A stretch of 64,000 nt of DNA from contig SHMT01000007.1 in assembly GCA_004282745.1 (NCBI GenBank), positions 62,001 through 126,000 of the forward strand, given 5' to 3'. Numbering within the stretch: the first letter of the stretch is position 1; each line of letters begins with the position of its first letter. This DNA comes from Candidatus Scalindua sp. SCAELEC01. GTDB taxonomy: Bacteria; Planctomycetota; Brocadiia; Brocadiales; Scalinduaceae. Position numbers and translations under genes: made by a program. Positions 52,984-61,135 of the stretch are shown here, in pieces. Under the pieces are notes generated by a model that saw only the letters and a program-made list of their open reading frames with translations, did no database searches and was not told the origin of the DNA.

Positions 52984-55900
52984 TCAGTCTCTACAAGTCA
53001 ACTCCTCCGCTATTAACTCCGCCTGTTTTAAAACTGTTTCAGTCGCCAGTTTCTGCATATCAGGCGGATAGCCATATTGTCTTAAAGTCCGCTTTACAAT
53101 AACTTTTAACTTGGCTTTTACGCTTTCTTTAATTGTCCAATCTATTGAGGCGTTTTCTTTTACCTTTTCAAACAAGACAACGGCCAACTCTCTCAGCTTG
53201 TCCTTCTCCATTACCTCACGTGCACTATCATTATTTGCAATAGCAGTGTAAAAAGCATATTCAAAATCTGACATTCCCATTTCCTGTGGTTCTTTGTCCA
53301 TCTTTTGAATGTCCTTGCTCAGTTCAATCAGTTCCTCAATAACCTCCGCTGCTGTTAATATTTTATTATGGTATTTCCTGATAGCATTTTCAAGCATCTC
53401 CATTAATGATTTACTTTGTATAAAGTTCTTTTTAACACGTGATTTAATTTCATCATTAAGCAATTTCTTTAACACTTCAAGAGCAATATTTTTATGCTCC
53501 ATATTCTTGACTTCCAAAAGGAACTCTTCTGACAGTATGGAGATATCCGGTTTCTTGATCCCGGCAGCATCAAACACATCTATGACCTGTTCTGTTACCA
53601 GCGCCTTATCAATTACCTGTCTTATTGCGGTCTCTATCTCATCATCACTCCTGCCGGAACCTGTGCTATCAAATTTTGACAAGCGTGATTTTACTGCCTG
53701 AAAGAATGATAATTCATCTTTTACATCCATTGCCTGTTCATGAGGTATCGCTATCGAAAAGGCCTGAGACAAAGCGGTTACCTCATCAATATATCTCTTT
53801 CTTCCATTGTCTATTCCCAGAATATGTTCTTCCGCGGAAAGAATAAGGGATAGTTTTGTTGAAGTGTCTGCCTGAAAGTAATCTTCATAAGCAAACCCAT
53901 GAAACATCTGAGAGACCACTTCGAGTTTTTCCAGCATCATATGAACGGCCTTTTCCTGAGCGATTGCGGGATCACCCTTTCCTCCACTATCAGAATAAAA
54001 AGACAAGGCTTTTTTCAGGTCAGAGGCAATGCCCAGATAATCAACGACAAGACCACCAGGCTTATCTTTGTAAACCCTGTTTACCCGTGCTATCGCCTGC
54101 ATCAGGTTATGCCCCTTCATCGGTTTATCTATGTAGAGGGTATGCAAACAAGGCGCATCAAAACCCGTAAGCCACATATCTCGAACAATGACCAGCTTAA
54201 GTTCATCATCCGTATCTTTCATTCTCTCCGCTAACATTCTGCGCTGTTCTTTTGTCGTGTGGTGTTTCGATATTTCCGGGCCATCAGAAGAAGAGGAAGT
54301 CATAACCACTTTAATAACACCCTTTTTAAGATCGTCGTTATGCCATCGTGGCCTAATATTGATGATTTCTTTGTACAAATCAGCAGCAATACGACGAGAC
54401 ATTGCCACAACCATAGCCTTACCATCAAGCCCTCCGCCTCCGGGATTATTCCTAAGCTCGAAATGAGTGATAATATCCTGTGCCACCTGCTTTATTCGAT
54501 CTTCACTTCCGATGAGTGCTTCCAGTTGTGTCCACTTGGCTTTTGCCTTCTGGGTCTGTGTCAATTCGTCTGGTTCTAGCTCTTCATCCAGACTCGCAAT
54601 AAGTCTTTTCCCTTCTTCACTAAGCTTTATTTTCGCCAGCCTGCTTTCGTAAAAAATCCTGACTGTCGCACCATCATCAACGGCTTGTAAAATATCATAA
54701 ATATCAACATAGTTACCAAAGACAGCGGGTGTATTCACATCTGTGCTTTCGATGGGCGTACCCGTAAAGCCAAGATAGGTTGCATTAGGCAGGGCGTCCC
54801 GTATATATTTTGCAAATCCATATACAATTTTCTTGCCGATTACGTTTCCCTGCTCGTCCTTATCGTCAATTGTTTTCGCCTTAAACCCATACTGTGTACG
54901 GTGTGCCTCATCTGCTATAACAATTATATTTTCCCTGTCTGATAATTGCTCATACACATTTCCCTCATCAGGTTGAAATTTCTGAATAGTAGTAAACACA
55001 ACACCACCCGATGCGACCTTGAGAAGTTCCTTCAGTTGTTCTCTGTCTTCTGCCTGAACAGGTTCTTGCCTGAGAAGCTGTTTCGATGCCGCAAAGGTAT
55101 CAAATAACTGGTCATCCAGATCATTCCTGTCAGTGATGACCAAAATGGTAGGATTATCTAAGGCAAGAACAATTTTTCCTGTATAAAAAACCATCGACAG
55201 GGATTTACCACTCCCCTGCGTATGCCACACAACACCACCTTTTCTGTCACCAACTGGTTGCGCCTTGACTCCCGGTAAGCCATAGCTTGCAGGTGATTCC
55301 TTTACGGACCCCTCCCGTCTCTCCGAGCCACCCTCCCGAGGGAGGGACTTCCTCCCTTCCCCAATAGGATAAGGCACATTCCCCTCCTCGGTGGGCCCAG
55401 AAATTATGTCCCCCTCCCTGGAAGACCCATGAATTATGTTCCCCTCCCTGGAGGGGCCAGAGGTGGGTTTCCCCTCCTTGGAGGGGTCAGGAATTATGTT
55501 CCCCTCCTGGGAGGGGTCAGGGGTGGGTAATCTCCCCACCAAATCATTTTGATGCTCCTTAATCCAATGCTCTATTACTCCGAGCACATCTTCAATGCTC
55601 TTTTTTATATCCAGATCATGAAAACGCAAAAAACGCACTCCCAATGATTCAAGCCTTTTCTGCCTTTTAATATCATTCTCATAAATCTCTTCATAATTAT
55701 GACTCTCACCGTCAATCTCAATTGCCAGCATTAAATCTTTACAATAAAAATCAACGATATATTCATCAATAGGCCGTTGACGATCAAAATCAAAACCAAG
55801 CATTTTCTTCTGTTTGATCTCATTCCAGAGCAGAACTTCAGAAAGTGTCATGTTTTTTCTTAACTTTCTAGCTAATTCCCTGAGTTTTGGATTATAGGGA

Positions 55901-57057
55901 AGTATTTTTCTACCCACCCCTGTATCCCCTCCAAGGAGGGGACTTTGTCTTCTATTCCCTCCATGGAGGGGACTTACTATTTTACCAGCATCAGGCAATG
56001 GTCTTTTTGTTACACTGCTTGCACGGGAGGTCCGAGAAAATGTATTCCCCTCCTCGGTGGGGCCAGGAATTATGTTCCCCTCCCTGGAAGAGCCATGAAT
56101 TATGTTCCCCTCCTGGGAGGGGCCAGGGGTGGGTACATACCCCGACGCCCGAATCGTAGATTCTACCGCCCTGTTTACAGCATAATACTGATGATAGTAA
56201 GCAAGCTTCTTCACGGACTGGATGGTAATAATGCCGGTCTCTCTGTCCTCTTTTTTAGATTTTTCAAAAACAATAAAATGCCGGATAAGGTCTAACAGAG
56301 TCTTCTTATTCAGCATACCCTTAATGAGTGTTTCCAATTGGCCAATCAGGGAAGACGCTTCAACCTTGCCGTCTGCTGTCTTCCACACCATAAAACGGTT
56401 TAATCCAGCAGAGATAGAACCTGCCTTTGCCTCCAGGCCATCCGAAATAATCATAAATCCGTTGTAGGTAAACAAGGAGGGGATTGACTGTTTGTAGGTC
56501 TGTAGCTGCCTGAATGCAGATATTACGGTCGCGTTCTCATCTGCAGGATTCTTGAGTTCGATAACGACAAGCGGCAGACCGTTTACGAAGAGAATGATAT
56601 CGGGGCGTTTGTTTGCACTGTTTTCGATAACCGTAAACTGGTTAGTAACAAGAAAGTCGTTATTTTCAGGATTATTAAAATCAATCAACCAGACAAAATC
56701 ACCACGGTCACTGCCGTTCTTCTGGTAACTTACCTTTATGCCTTCGGTAAGCATACGGTGAAAGGCCTCATTATTGGTGATCAACTCAGGAGAGTTTAGC
56801 CGGAGTATCTGTTTTATGGCATCTTCCCTGATATCCTCTGGAATGCTTGGATTTATTCTGCCAACTGCTGCTTGCAGACGTTTGATTAATAGCACATCCT
56901 CAAAGGACTCCCTTTCAGGAGTGTCACTGTCTGCCTGTGCGTGATCGCACGCAGACAAGTCTGGGGCGATAGATGGGGCGGATATGTACTTGTAGCCAGA
57001 TTTTCCGAGTAACTCTATGGCAAAGGCCTCTATCGTGTTTTCAGAAATCTTGTTCAT
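52984..57057 (-). CDS. hsdR: Type I restriction endonuclease HsdR with an in-frame DUF559 insertion
   Basis: A 1357-residue HsdR. The N-terminal PD-(D/E)XK nuclease is seen as RPDIILFVNGLPLVVIELKN (residues 151-170). Walker A HTQGSGKS lies at 612-619 and the DEAH box IVIADEAHRTQYG near 717; helicase domain 2 has DMWLTGFDAP and MQAIARVNR. The HsdM-docking C-terminus follows. Residues about 308-586 are foreign: repeats of the type PxPSQEGN / GSSREGN / GPTEEGN enclose a complete DUF559 endonuclease domain (385-503; TLSEVLLWNEIKQKKM, IVDFYCKDLMLAIEIDG). The flanking native sequence (NRAVESTIRASGY and SYGLPGVKAQPVGDRKGGVV) joins exactly as in ordinary HsdR. Whether the long protein works is unknown. 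It overlaps the end of the RAYT gene. Confidence 0.92.
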   Translation of the reverse strand: MNKISENTIEAFAIELLGKSGYKYISAPSIAPDLSACDHAQADSDTPERESFEDVLLIKRLQAAVGRINPSIPEDIREDAIKQILRLNSPELITNNEAFHRMLTEGIKVSYQKNGSDRGDFVWLIDFNNPENNDFLVTNQFTVIENSANKRPDIILFVNGLPLVVIELKNPADENATVISAFRQLQTYKQSIPSLFTYNGFMIISDGLEAKAGSISAGLNRFMVWKTADGKVEASSLIGQLETLIKGMLNKKTLLDLIRHFIVFEKSKKEDRETGIITIQSVKKLAYYHQYYAVNRAVESTIRASGYVPTPGPSQEGNIIHGSSREGNIIPGPTEEGNTFSRTSRASSVTKRPLPDAGKIVSPLHGGNRRQSPLLGGDTGVGRKILPYNPKLRELARKLRKNMTLSEVLLWNEIKQKKMLGFDFDRQRPIDEYIVDFYCKDLMLAIEIDGESHNYEEIYENDIKRQKRLESLGVRFLRFHDLDIKKSIEDVLGVIEHWIKEHQNDLVGRLPTPDPSQEGNIIPDPSKEGKPTSGPSREGNIIHGSSREGDIISGPTEEGNVPYPIGEGRKSLPREGGSERREGSVKESPASYGLPGVKAQPVGDRKGGVVWHTQGSGKSLSMVFYTGKIVLALDNPTILVITDRNDLDDQLFDTFAASKQLLRQEPVQAEDREQLKELLKVASGGVVFTTIQKFQPDEGNVYEQLSDRENIIVIADEAHRTQYGFKAKTIDDKDEQGNVIGKKIVYGFAKYIRDALPNATYLGFTGTPIESTDVNTPAVFGNYVDIYDILQAVDDGATVRIFYESRLAKIKLSEEGKRLIASLDEELEPDELTQTQKAKAKWTQLEALIGSEDRIKQVAQDIITHFELRNNPGGGGLDGKAMVVAMSRRIAADLYKEIINIRPRWHNDDLKKGVIKVVMTSSSSDGPEISKHHTTKEQRRMLAERMKDTDDELKLVIVRDMWLTGFDAPCLHTLYIDKPMKGHNLMQAIARVNRVYKDKPGGLVVDYLGIASDLKKALSFYSDSGGKGDPAIAQEKAVHMMLEKLEVVSQMFHGFAYEDYFQADTSTKLSLILSAEEHILGIDNGRKRYIDEVTALSQAFSIAIPHEQAMDVKDELSFFQAVKSRLSKFDSTGSGRSDDEIETAIRQVIDKALVTEQVIDVFDAAGIKKPDISILSEEFLLEVKNMEHKNIALEVLKKLLNDEIKSRVKKNFIQSKSLMEMLENAIRKYHNKILTAAEVIEELIELSKDIQKMDKEPQEMGMSDFEYAFYTAIANNDSAREVMEKDKLRELAVVLFEKVKENASIDWTIKESVKAKLKVIVKRTLRQYGYPPDMQKLATETVLKQAELIAEELTCRD
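55300..56136 (-). mobile_element. In-frame GGAGGGG-palindrome element carrying DUF559, inside hsdR
   Basis: 837 bp without an in-frame stop. It has direct and inverted GGAGGGG/CCCCTCC repeats at 55300-55527, 55909-55982 and 56044-56136, and encodes repeated peptides PTPxPSQEGN at both sides. A DUF559 (very-short-patch-repair-like PD-(D/E)XK) domain lies between. Ends match the smaller insertions at 62777-62995 and 63759-63890. Confidence 0.85.
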
Positions 57058-57610
57058 AGTATTTATCAGTTAGCCAATGAGAGGGATTCTTGATAATGTA
57101 TTCCGAAATTTTATAATATGATTGTTCGTTGCGTATAATATGTTCGTAATAATTGCGTTGCCATACTGATGGTATGGGTTCAAAATCTTGAACCCTTACA
57201 TTTTTCCGAAACCATTTTGTCACACCAATTTTAAATCCCCGCACCATGGAACCGATTGATCGCGGAATTGTTTTCTGGTATTTGTTTTGTTTGGGTTGTT
57301 GTAGGGGTTCAAAATCTTGAACCCCTACCCCCACATCATTAACAATTTGTATTATTCCGTGCACATGGTTCGGCATAACCACATATTCGTGCAATCTGGT
57401 ATTCGGATAATGTTCCGGGATATCCAACCAAAATTCTTTTGCAATTTTTCCCGCATTATTCAATACCATTTTATTATCAGATATTTTGCCGAAAAGACAT
57501 ACATGGTTATGTGTGCATATCGTAATAAAATAGAACCCTTCCTGTGAATAATCGTATTCTTTTAATCTGATTGACCGACGATGATGTGTCTTTGGATTAT
57601 GTTTTGTCAA
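57041..57610 (-). CDS. RAYT / IS200-like REP-associated tyrosine transposase
   Basis: A 189-residue Y1 transposase, TTG start at 57610 overlapping the previous stop. The HUH motif is in YVVMPNHVHGIIQI (residues about 76-89) and the catalytic Tyr lies in NEQSYYKISEYIIKNP. RAYT proteins act on palindromic REP-like sequences. Two in-frame insertions each encode VQDFEP and correspond to perfect palindromes at 57176-57195 and 57301-57328. The gene sits in the same direction between rhuM' and hsdR. Confidence 0.88.
   Translation of the reverse strand: MTKHNPKTHHRRSIRLKEYDYSQEGFYFITICTHNHVCLFGKISDNKMVLNNAGKIAKEFWLDIPEHYPNTRLHEYVVMPNHVHGIIQIVNDVGVGVQDFEPLQQPKQNKYQKTIPRSIGSMVRGFKIGVTKWFRKNVRVQDFEPIPSVWQRNYYEHIIRNEQSYYKISEYIIKNPSHWLTDKYYEQDF
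57176..57195. repeat. Palindrome inside the RAYT gene, copy 1
   Basis: GGGTTCAA and TTGAACCC arms with a 4-nt AATC loop, in frame, encoding VQDFEP. Confidence 0.85.
57301..57328. repeat. Palindrome inside the RAYT gene, copy 2
   Basis: GTAGGGGTTCAA and TTGAACCCCTAC arms with the same AATC loop, in frame, again encoding VQDFEP. Longer than copy 1 by 4 bp in each arm. Confidence 0.85.
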
Positions 57611-58107
57611 TTTTCAACCTCATTGCTCATCAGTTTTGGCAATATGAGATCGCGTATTTCCCGTATACGCTCCAACAGTTCGTCAAAATAATCTTTACCG
57701 AAAACTTGATTGCCCTGCTTGAGACGTTCGTCATCCAGAACAAAGCCCTTGATGATGAATTCTTTCAGGGTTTTGGTGGCCCATATGCGAAACTGCGTGG
57801 CCTGGTAAGAATTGACGCGGTAGCCGACAGATATGATAACATCGAGGTTGTAATATTTGATAGGTTTATCAGAATGACTAAAGTGCATTTTTTGCACATT
57901 GCTTATTTCTTCCAATTCACCGCTTTCAAAGATGTTCTTCAGATGTTTAGTAATAACACTTCGTTCTTTGCCAAAGAGTTCAGCCAGAGCTTTTTGAGTC
58001 AGCCAGACAGTTTCGTCTTTTAGAAAGACTTCGACATTTACTTTTCCGTCATTTCCGGTGTAGAGAAGGAAATCTGACTGTTTGTCAGGGAGATTGTTTT
58101 TATTCAT
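57607..58107 (-). pseudogene. Chimeric RhuM N-terminus joined to an HsdS tail
   Basis: A 166-residue open frame. Residues 1-150 are the RhuM core (VFLKDETVWLTQKALAELFG, KYYNLDVIISVGYRVNSYQA, RIWATKTLKEFIIKGFVLDD), similar to the full-length 360-residue gene at 27246. The last 15 residues (DLILPKLMSNEVEN) are instead the C-terminal end of a type I S subunit, comparable to DILLPKLMSGEIRV of the hsdS at 61128. A GGAGG stands before the ATG, so it may be translated, but it lacks the C-terminal half of RhuM. The fusion suggests illegitimate recombination between rhuM and an hsdS. Confidence 0.75.
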
Positions 58108-58220
58108 GCCTGTTTACCTCCATGTAGTTTGCTGGCAAAGGCGTAGATGTATTGGTAGCCGGATTTTTCGAGCAACTCTATGGCAAATATTTCAATTGTG
58201 GATTCGGTGATTTTATCCAT
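58104..58220 (-). pseudogene. 5' relic of a second hsdR gene
   Basis: A 38-codon frame from the ATG at 58220 reads MDKITESTIEIFAIELLEKS and GYQYIYAFASKLHGG, matching the first 25 residues of the intact HsdR (MNKISENTIEAFAIELLGKS). It then diverges and ends at a TGA overlapping the rhuM' start. A former hsdR copy was cut after its first codons. Confidence 0.8.
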
Positions 58221-58224
58221 TGAT

Positions 58225-59982
58225 TTATTTCTTCCATTCTTCTACTATTTTCGTAAAATCAACATCTTTCCACTGCTCTTGCCAAATTTCAATGTATTTA
58301 ATATCATTTGATGACGGTTTGTACTCATCACATTCATCTATTTTAACAATACAAGGTATTTCAATAGACTCTCCAATAAGTAACGCTTCACCTGTTTTTA
58401 ACGCAGGCAAAGTATCAGTCATATTACCCATAGAATCAGGCATCAACCTTCTTACATAATTTTGGTCATCTGGATTTGTTAAGCGCATTGCGAGAAAAGT
58501 ATTACATTGCGAGAAAATAGTTTCGGATATTTCCGAGGGCCTTTGACTGATAATACCAAGTGTTACACCATATTTTCTCCCCTCTTTGGCAACCCTTTCA
58601 ATTGCATTCTTTGATGCTCTAAATTTGGCCAATTCGCTTTTTGGAACATATTTATGAGCTTCTTCATAAACCAATAATAGCGGCGTTTCGCAAATTATTT
58701 CTTTGCCATCAAAATATTTTTTATAGTAAAAACCGAATTCAAACAGTATCCTTGTTATTAACGAAACTGTTATACTCAATACCTCAAAAGGCACTCCACC
58801 TAAGTCAATTATCGTAATATTTTGATCGGAACTTGAATTATCTATCTTATAACCTACAAACTGTTTCATCGTATCTTCAAATGATGAATCACGTGATCCA
58901 TCTCCAAAAAGAAAATTAAGTCGTTTTTTAAAGATTTTGTTTTCAAAACGGTCTATAAACTTATCCAGAGTACCATCTGCATAAATCCCACCCTTTATCT
59001 TGCTTGTTTTCCTAGGTTCAAAAGTGTACTGTTTTTTAAAAAAGTGTAAATATTTCTCTTCGATCTTCGAACATTGCTTTTCCTCATTTTCAATTTTAAT
59101 ACACAAATTATCCCTATAGTCAGTTGTCTCGTTTTGGAAATTGTATAAACAATTGTACACCTCTGTTATGTCAAATTTTGTTGGAGTGCCAAAATGAATT
59201 TTTTCTCCAGGATTGTGTTTCTGCTTATTTTCAATTATTGTACGTCTCAATATTGATGATTGGTTATAATTGTTTCTATCACCTGTATCCAAAAATAATT
59301 CTTCAAGTTCCGCTTCATTTAGTAACCAATAGGGTAAAGTTAAATTGCTTGCTTCGACATAATTACACTCTGGAAAAGCGTCTTTATACTCACCATGAAT
59401 ATCAAACAAAACGATATGTGAGTTATTTAAGCCCTCATACTGCCCCTCCTTTTTACTAATTGCTTCTTGTAAAATCTTTGCAACAGTATGAGACTTGCCT
59501 GAACCTGTTGAACCGACAATAGCAAAATGTTTATTAAAGAAGCGGTTCCCATTTACAGGAGTTTCAATTTTTTTATTTTGTGCTAATTTTGAAAAACAAA
59601 ACCTTTCTTTTTCTTTAATCCGTGAATTGAAAATAGCATTTATGTCTTCATATTTTGCTGGCAGCACCTTTGTAGGTGGTATTGTTAAAAAATCACCACC
59701 ACGAGAGAATTCATTTTCCTCAATTATCCCCAGAGGATTTGCTTCGATAATATAAGATCGCTCAGACGGTTTCTTTTCGTCGATTACAATAGAATAACTT
59801 TCAATAATCGCAATTAATTTATGGTTATCGTCATCAGAAATTTCTAAATATGAGCCGACCTTCAACTTTTCAACTTGTTCGTCCGTTGAAACAAACTTGC
59901 TCAAGTCGTCAACAGATATCTTTACCTTATTGGGATATACGGCGATAACCTCTGCATTCATGCTTTTATTTCCATCCTTCAT
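58225..59982 (-). CDS. HerA-like ATPase of a DUF4297-HerA defence pair
   Basis: A 585-residue HerA/FtsK-type hexameric ATPase. An N-terminal beta-barrel HAS domain (VIAVYPNKVKISVDDLSKF), Walker A IVGSTGSGKSHTV (about residues 151-163), Walker B IVLFDIHGEY, and the second ATPase half LLLVYEEAHKYVP plus RKYGVTLGIISQRPSEIS are present. GGAG precedes the ATG at 59982 by about 8 nt. It is 10 bp downstream of the nuclease gene. HerA rings assemble with their nuclease partner to degrade or cut invading DNA. Confidence 0.88.
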   Translation of the reverse strand: MKDGNKSMNAEVIAVYPNKVKISVDDLSKFVSTDEQVEKLKVGSYLEISDDDNHKLIAIIESYSIVIDEKKPSERSYIIEANPLGIIEENEFSRGGDFLTIPPTKVLPAKYEDINAIFNSRIKEKERFCFSKLAQNKKIETPVNGNRFFNKHFAIVGSTGSGKSHTVAKILQEAISKKEGQYEGLNNSHIVLFDIHGEYKDAFPECNYVEASNLTLPYWLLNEAELEELFLDTGDRNNYNQSSILRRTIIENKQKHNPGEKIHFGTPTKFDITEVYNCLYNFQNETTDYRDNLCIKIENEEKQCSKIEEKYLHFFKKQYTFEPRKTSKIKGGIYADGTLDKFIDRFENKIFKKRLNFLFGDGSRDSSFEDTMKQFVGYKIDNSSSDQNITIIDLGGVPFEVLSITVSLITRILFEFGFYYKKYFDGKEIICETPLLLVYEEAHKYVPKSELAKFRASKNAIERVAKEGRKYGVTLGIISQRPSEISETIFSQCNTFLAMRLTNPDDQNYVRRLMPDSMGNMTDTLPALKTGEALLIGESIEIPCIVKIDECDEYKPSSNDIKYIEIWQEQWKDVDFTKIVEEWKK

Positions 59983-59992
59983 AATAAATCTC

Positions 59993-61135
59993 CTATTTTA
60001 ATATTTGTTGTATGTCAGAAAGTTCACTAATTTCAACATTTACTGTATCAATATCAAATGCGAACTCGATTGGGGTCGTACGATAAAATTGATAGATTTT
60101 CTTTGCGCATCCCAAATTGCAACCTAGCATCACTTTTAAATTATCTTCATTATTAATAAACTTTATCGAGATTTCATTTTTAATGGTTGATTTCACTTTA
60201 AGGCTTTTTATATGAAAATCAGAATCCATAAAATCATAACCATCTTTGATTATATTGTTTTCAGTGATTAGCTCAGTTTTTAATCTTTTAAGATTATCTT
60301 TAGAAATATTTGTGAAATAGATATAAGGAGCTCCGGACTTAATTCCTCGAACAAGCTTCTTATAGAATTTCTTCTTTACGTTAAGAACTGTTGTTTTGAT
60401 AGCTGAAGCATCTTCTGTCCCACTTAACTCAATAATAATAAAGCGTTCCCAATGATCTATGTTTCGATAAGTAAAATGGCGTCTTTTGATTTCGGCAATG
60501 TATTGTTGTTTCCCTTTATAAATTCGATAAGCAGAATCAAATACAGTTTTACGGTTTCCAGTGATTATTGCTAAAATTTCAGATTTAGTACACGTCCTGT
60601 CTTTTATATCTAAATTGTTTGTGACAATTTTTCTCAAATGGCTTGCAATACTGCCATAATGAACTAATGCCTCATCGAAATTAGAACAGCTTGTGTTTGT
60701 TTTTATTATTTCTACGGCTTGGATAAAATGTTCTTGAAATGACTTTGAAAAATGCAATTCAAAATTTGAAACAAAACCATCTTTCTGAGGTTTGGGGAAA
60801 TTATCCTTTTTATTTCCTAAAATTCTATCGAACTCATTACTTGTAAATATTTTCTTCCCTTTTTCAAAATTATTAAAATAGCAATACAGATAATACTTTT
60901 TTATTGGAAATGCTTGATACTCATTTATAAGTTGAATAATAGGTTCTTTAATCTTTGCTGGAGTGTATTTTTGAGTCTCTTTGTACTTCACTTGCATTAC
61001 AAAATCGTTTGTATTGATATCTTGAATTTGTTCAAGGCAAATAGGAGTGGAGTCATCTGCTTTGAATAATTCCAGAATAGTTTTGTCTATTTGAAATTCA
61101 AATCCCTTGATTGCGTAGTAACCACCATCAGACAT
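59993..61135 (-). CDS. DUF4297/Cap4-like nuclease of a HerA defence pair
   Basis: About 380 residues from the ATG at 61135, with GGAG 7 nt upstream; the frame extends to 61165 inside hsdS. The N-terminus GGYYAIKGFEFQIDKTILEL, CLEQIQDINTNDFVMQVKYKE is the PD-(D/E)XK core of dsDNA nucleases fused or paired with HerA (E...D...QVKYKE). The rest is alpha/beta with no other motif. Together with the HerA gene it is a recognised anti-phage arrangement. The gene starts within the last codons of hsdS, so it has been inserted into the restriction operon. Confidence 0.8.
   Translation of the reverse strand: MSDGGYYAIKGFEFQIDKTILELFKADDSTPICLEQIQDINTNDFVMQVKYKETQKYTPAKIKEPIIQLINEYQAFPIKKYYLYCYFNNFEKGKKIFTSNEFDRILGNKKDNFPKPQKDGFVSNFELHFSKSFQEHFIQAVEIIKTNTSCSNFDEALVHYGSIASHLRKIVTNNLDIKDRTCTKSEILAIITGNRKTVFDSAYRIYKGKQQYIAEIKRRHFTYRNIDHWERFIIIELSGTEDASAIKTTVLNVKKKFYKKLVRGIKSGAPYIYFTNISKDNLKRLKTELITENNIIKDGYDFMDSDFHIKSLKVKSTIKNEISIKFINNEDNLKVMLGCNLGCAKKIYQFYRTTPIEFAFDIDTVNVEISELSDIQQILK

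Noticed and set aside
53309-54652. Several plus-strand ORFs of 60-130 codons opposite hsdR
   Set aside because: They are antisense shadows of a well-conserved helicase region.
55300-55530. CRISPR-like array of GGAGGGG units
   Set aside because: Spacing is irregular, units are palindromic, in frame with a protein, and there are no unique spacers of constant size.
55300-56136. Intein in HsdR
   Set aside because: The insert has no splicing-junction residues (no Cys/Ser first residue at a defined edge, no His-Asn end) and its edges are repeated low-complexity peptides. A translated insertion element fits better.
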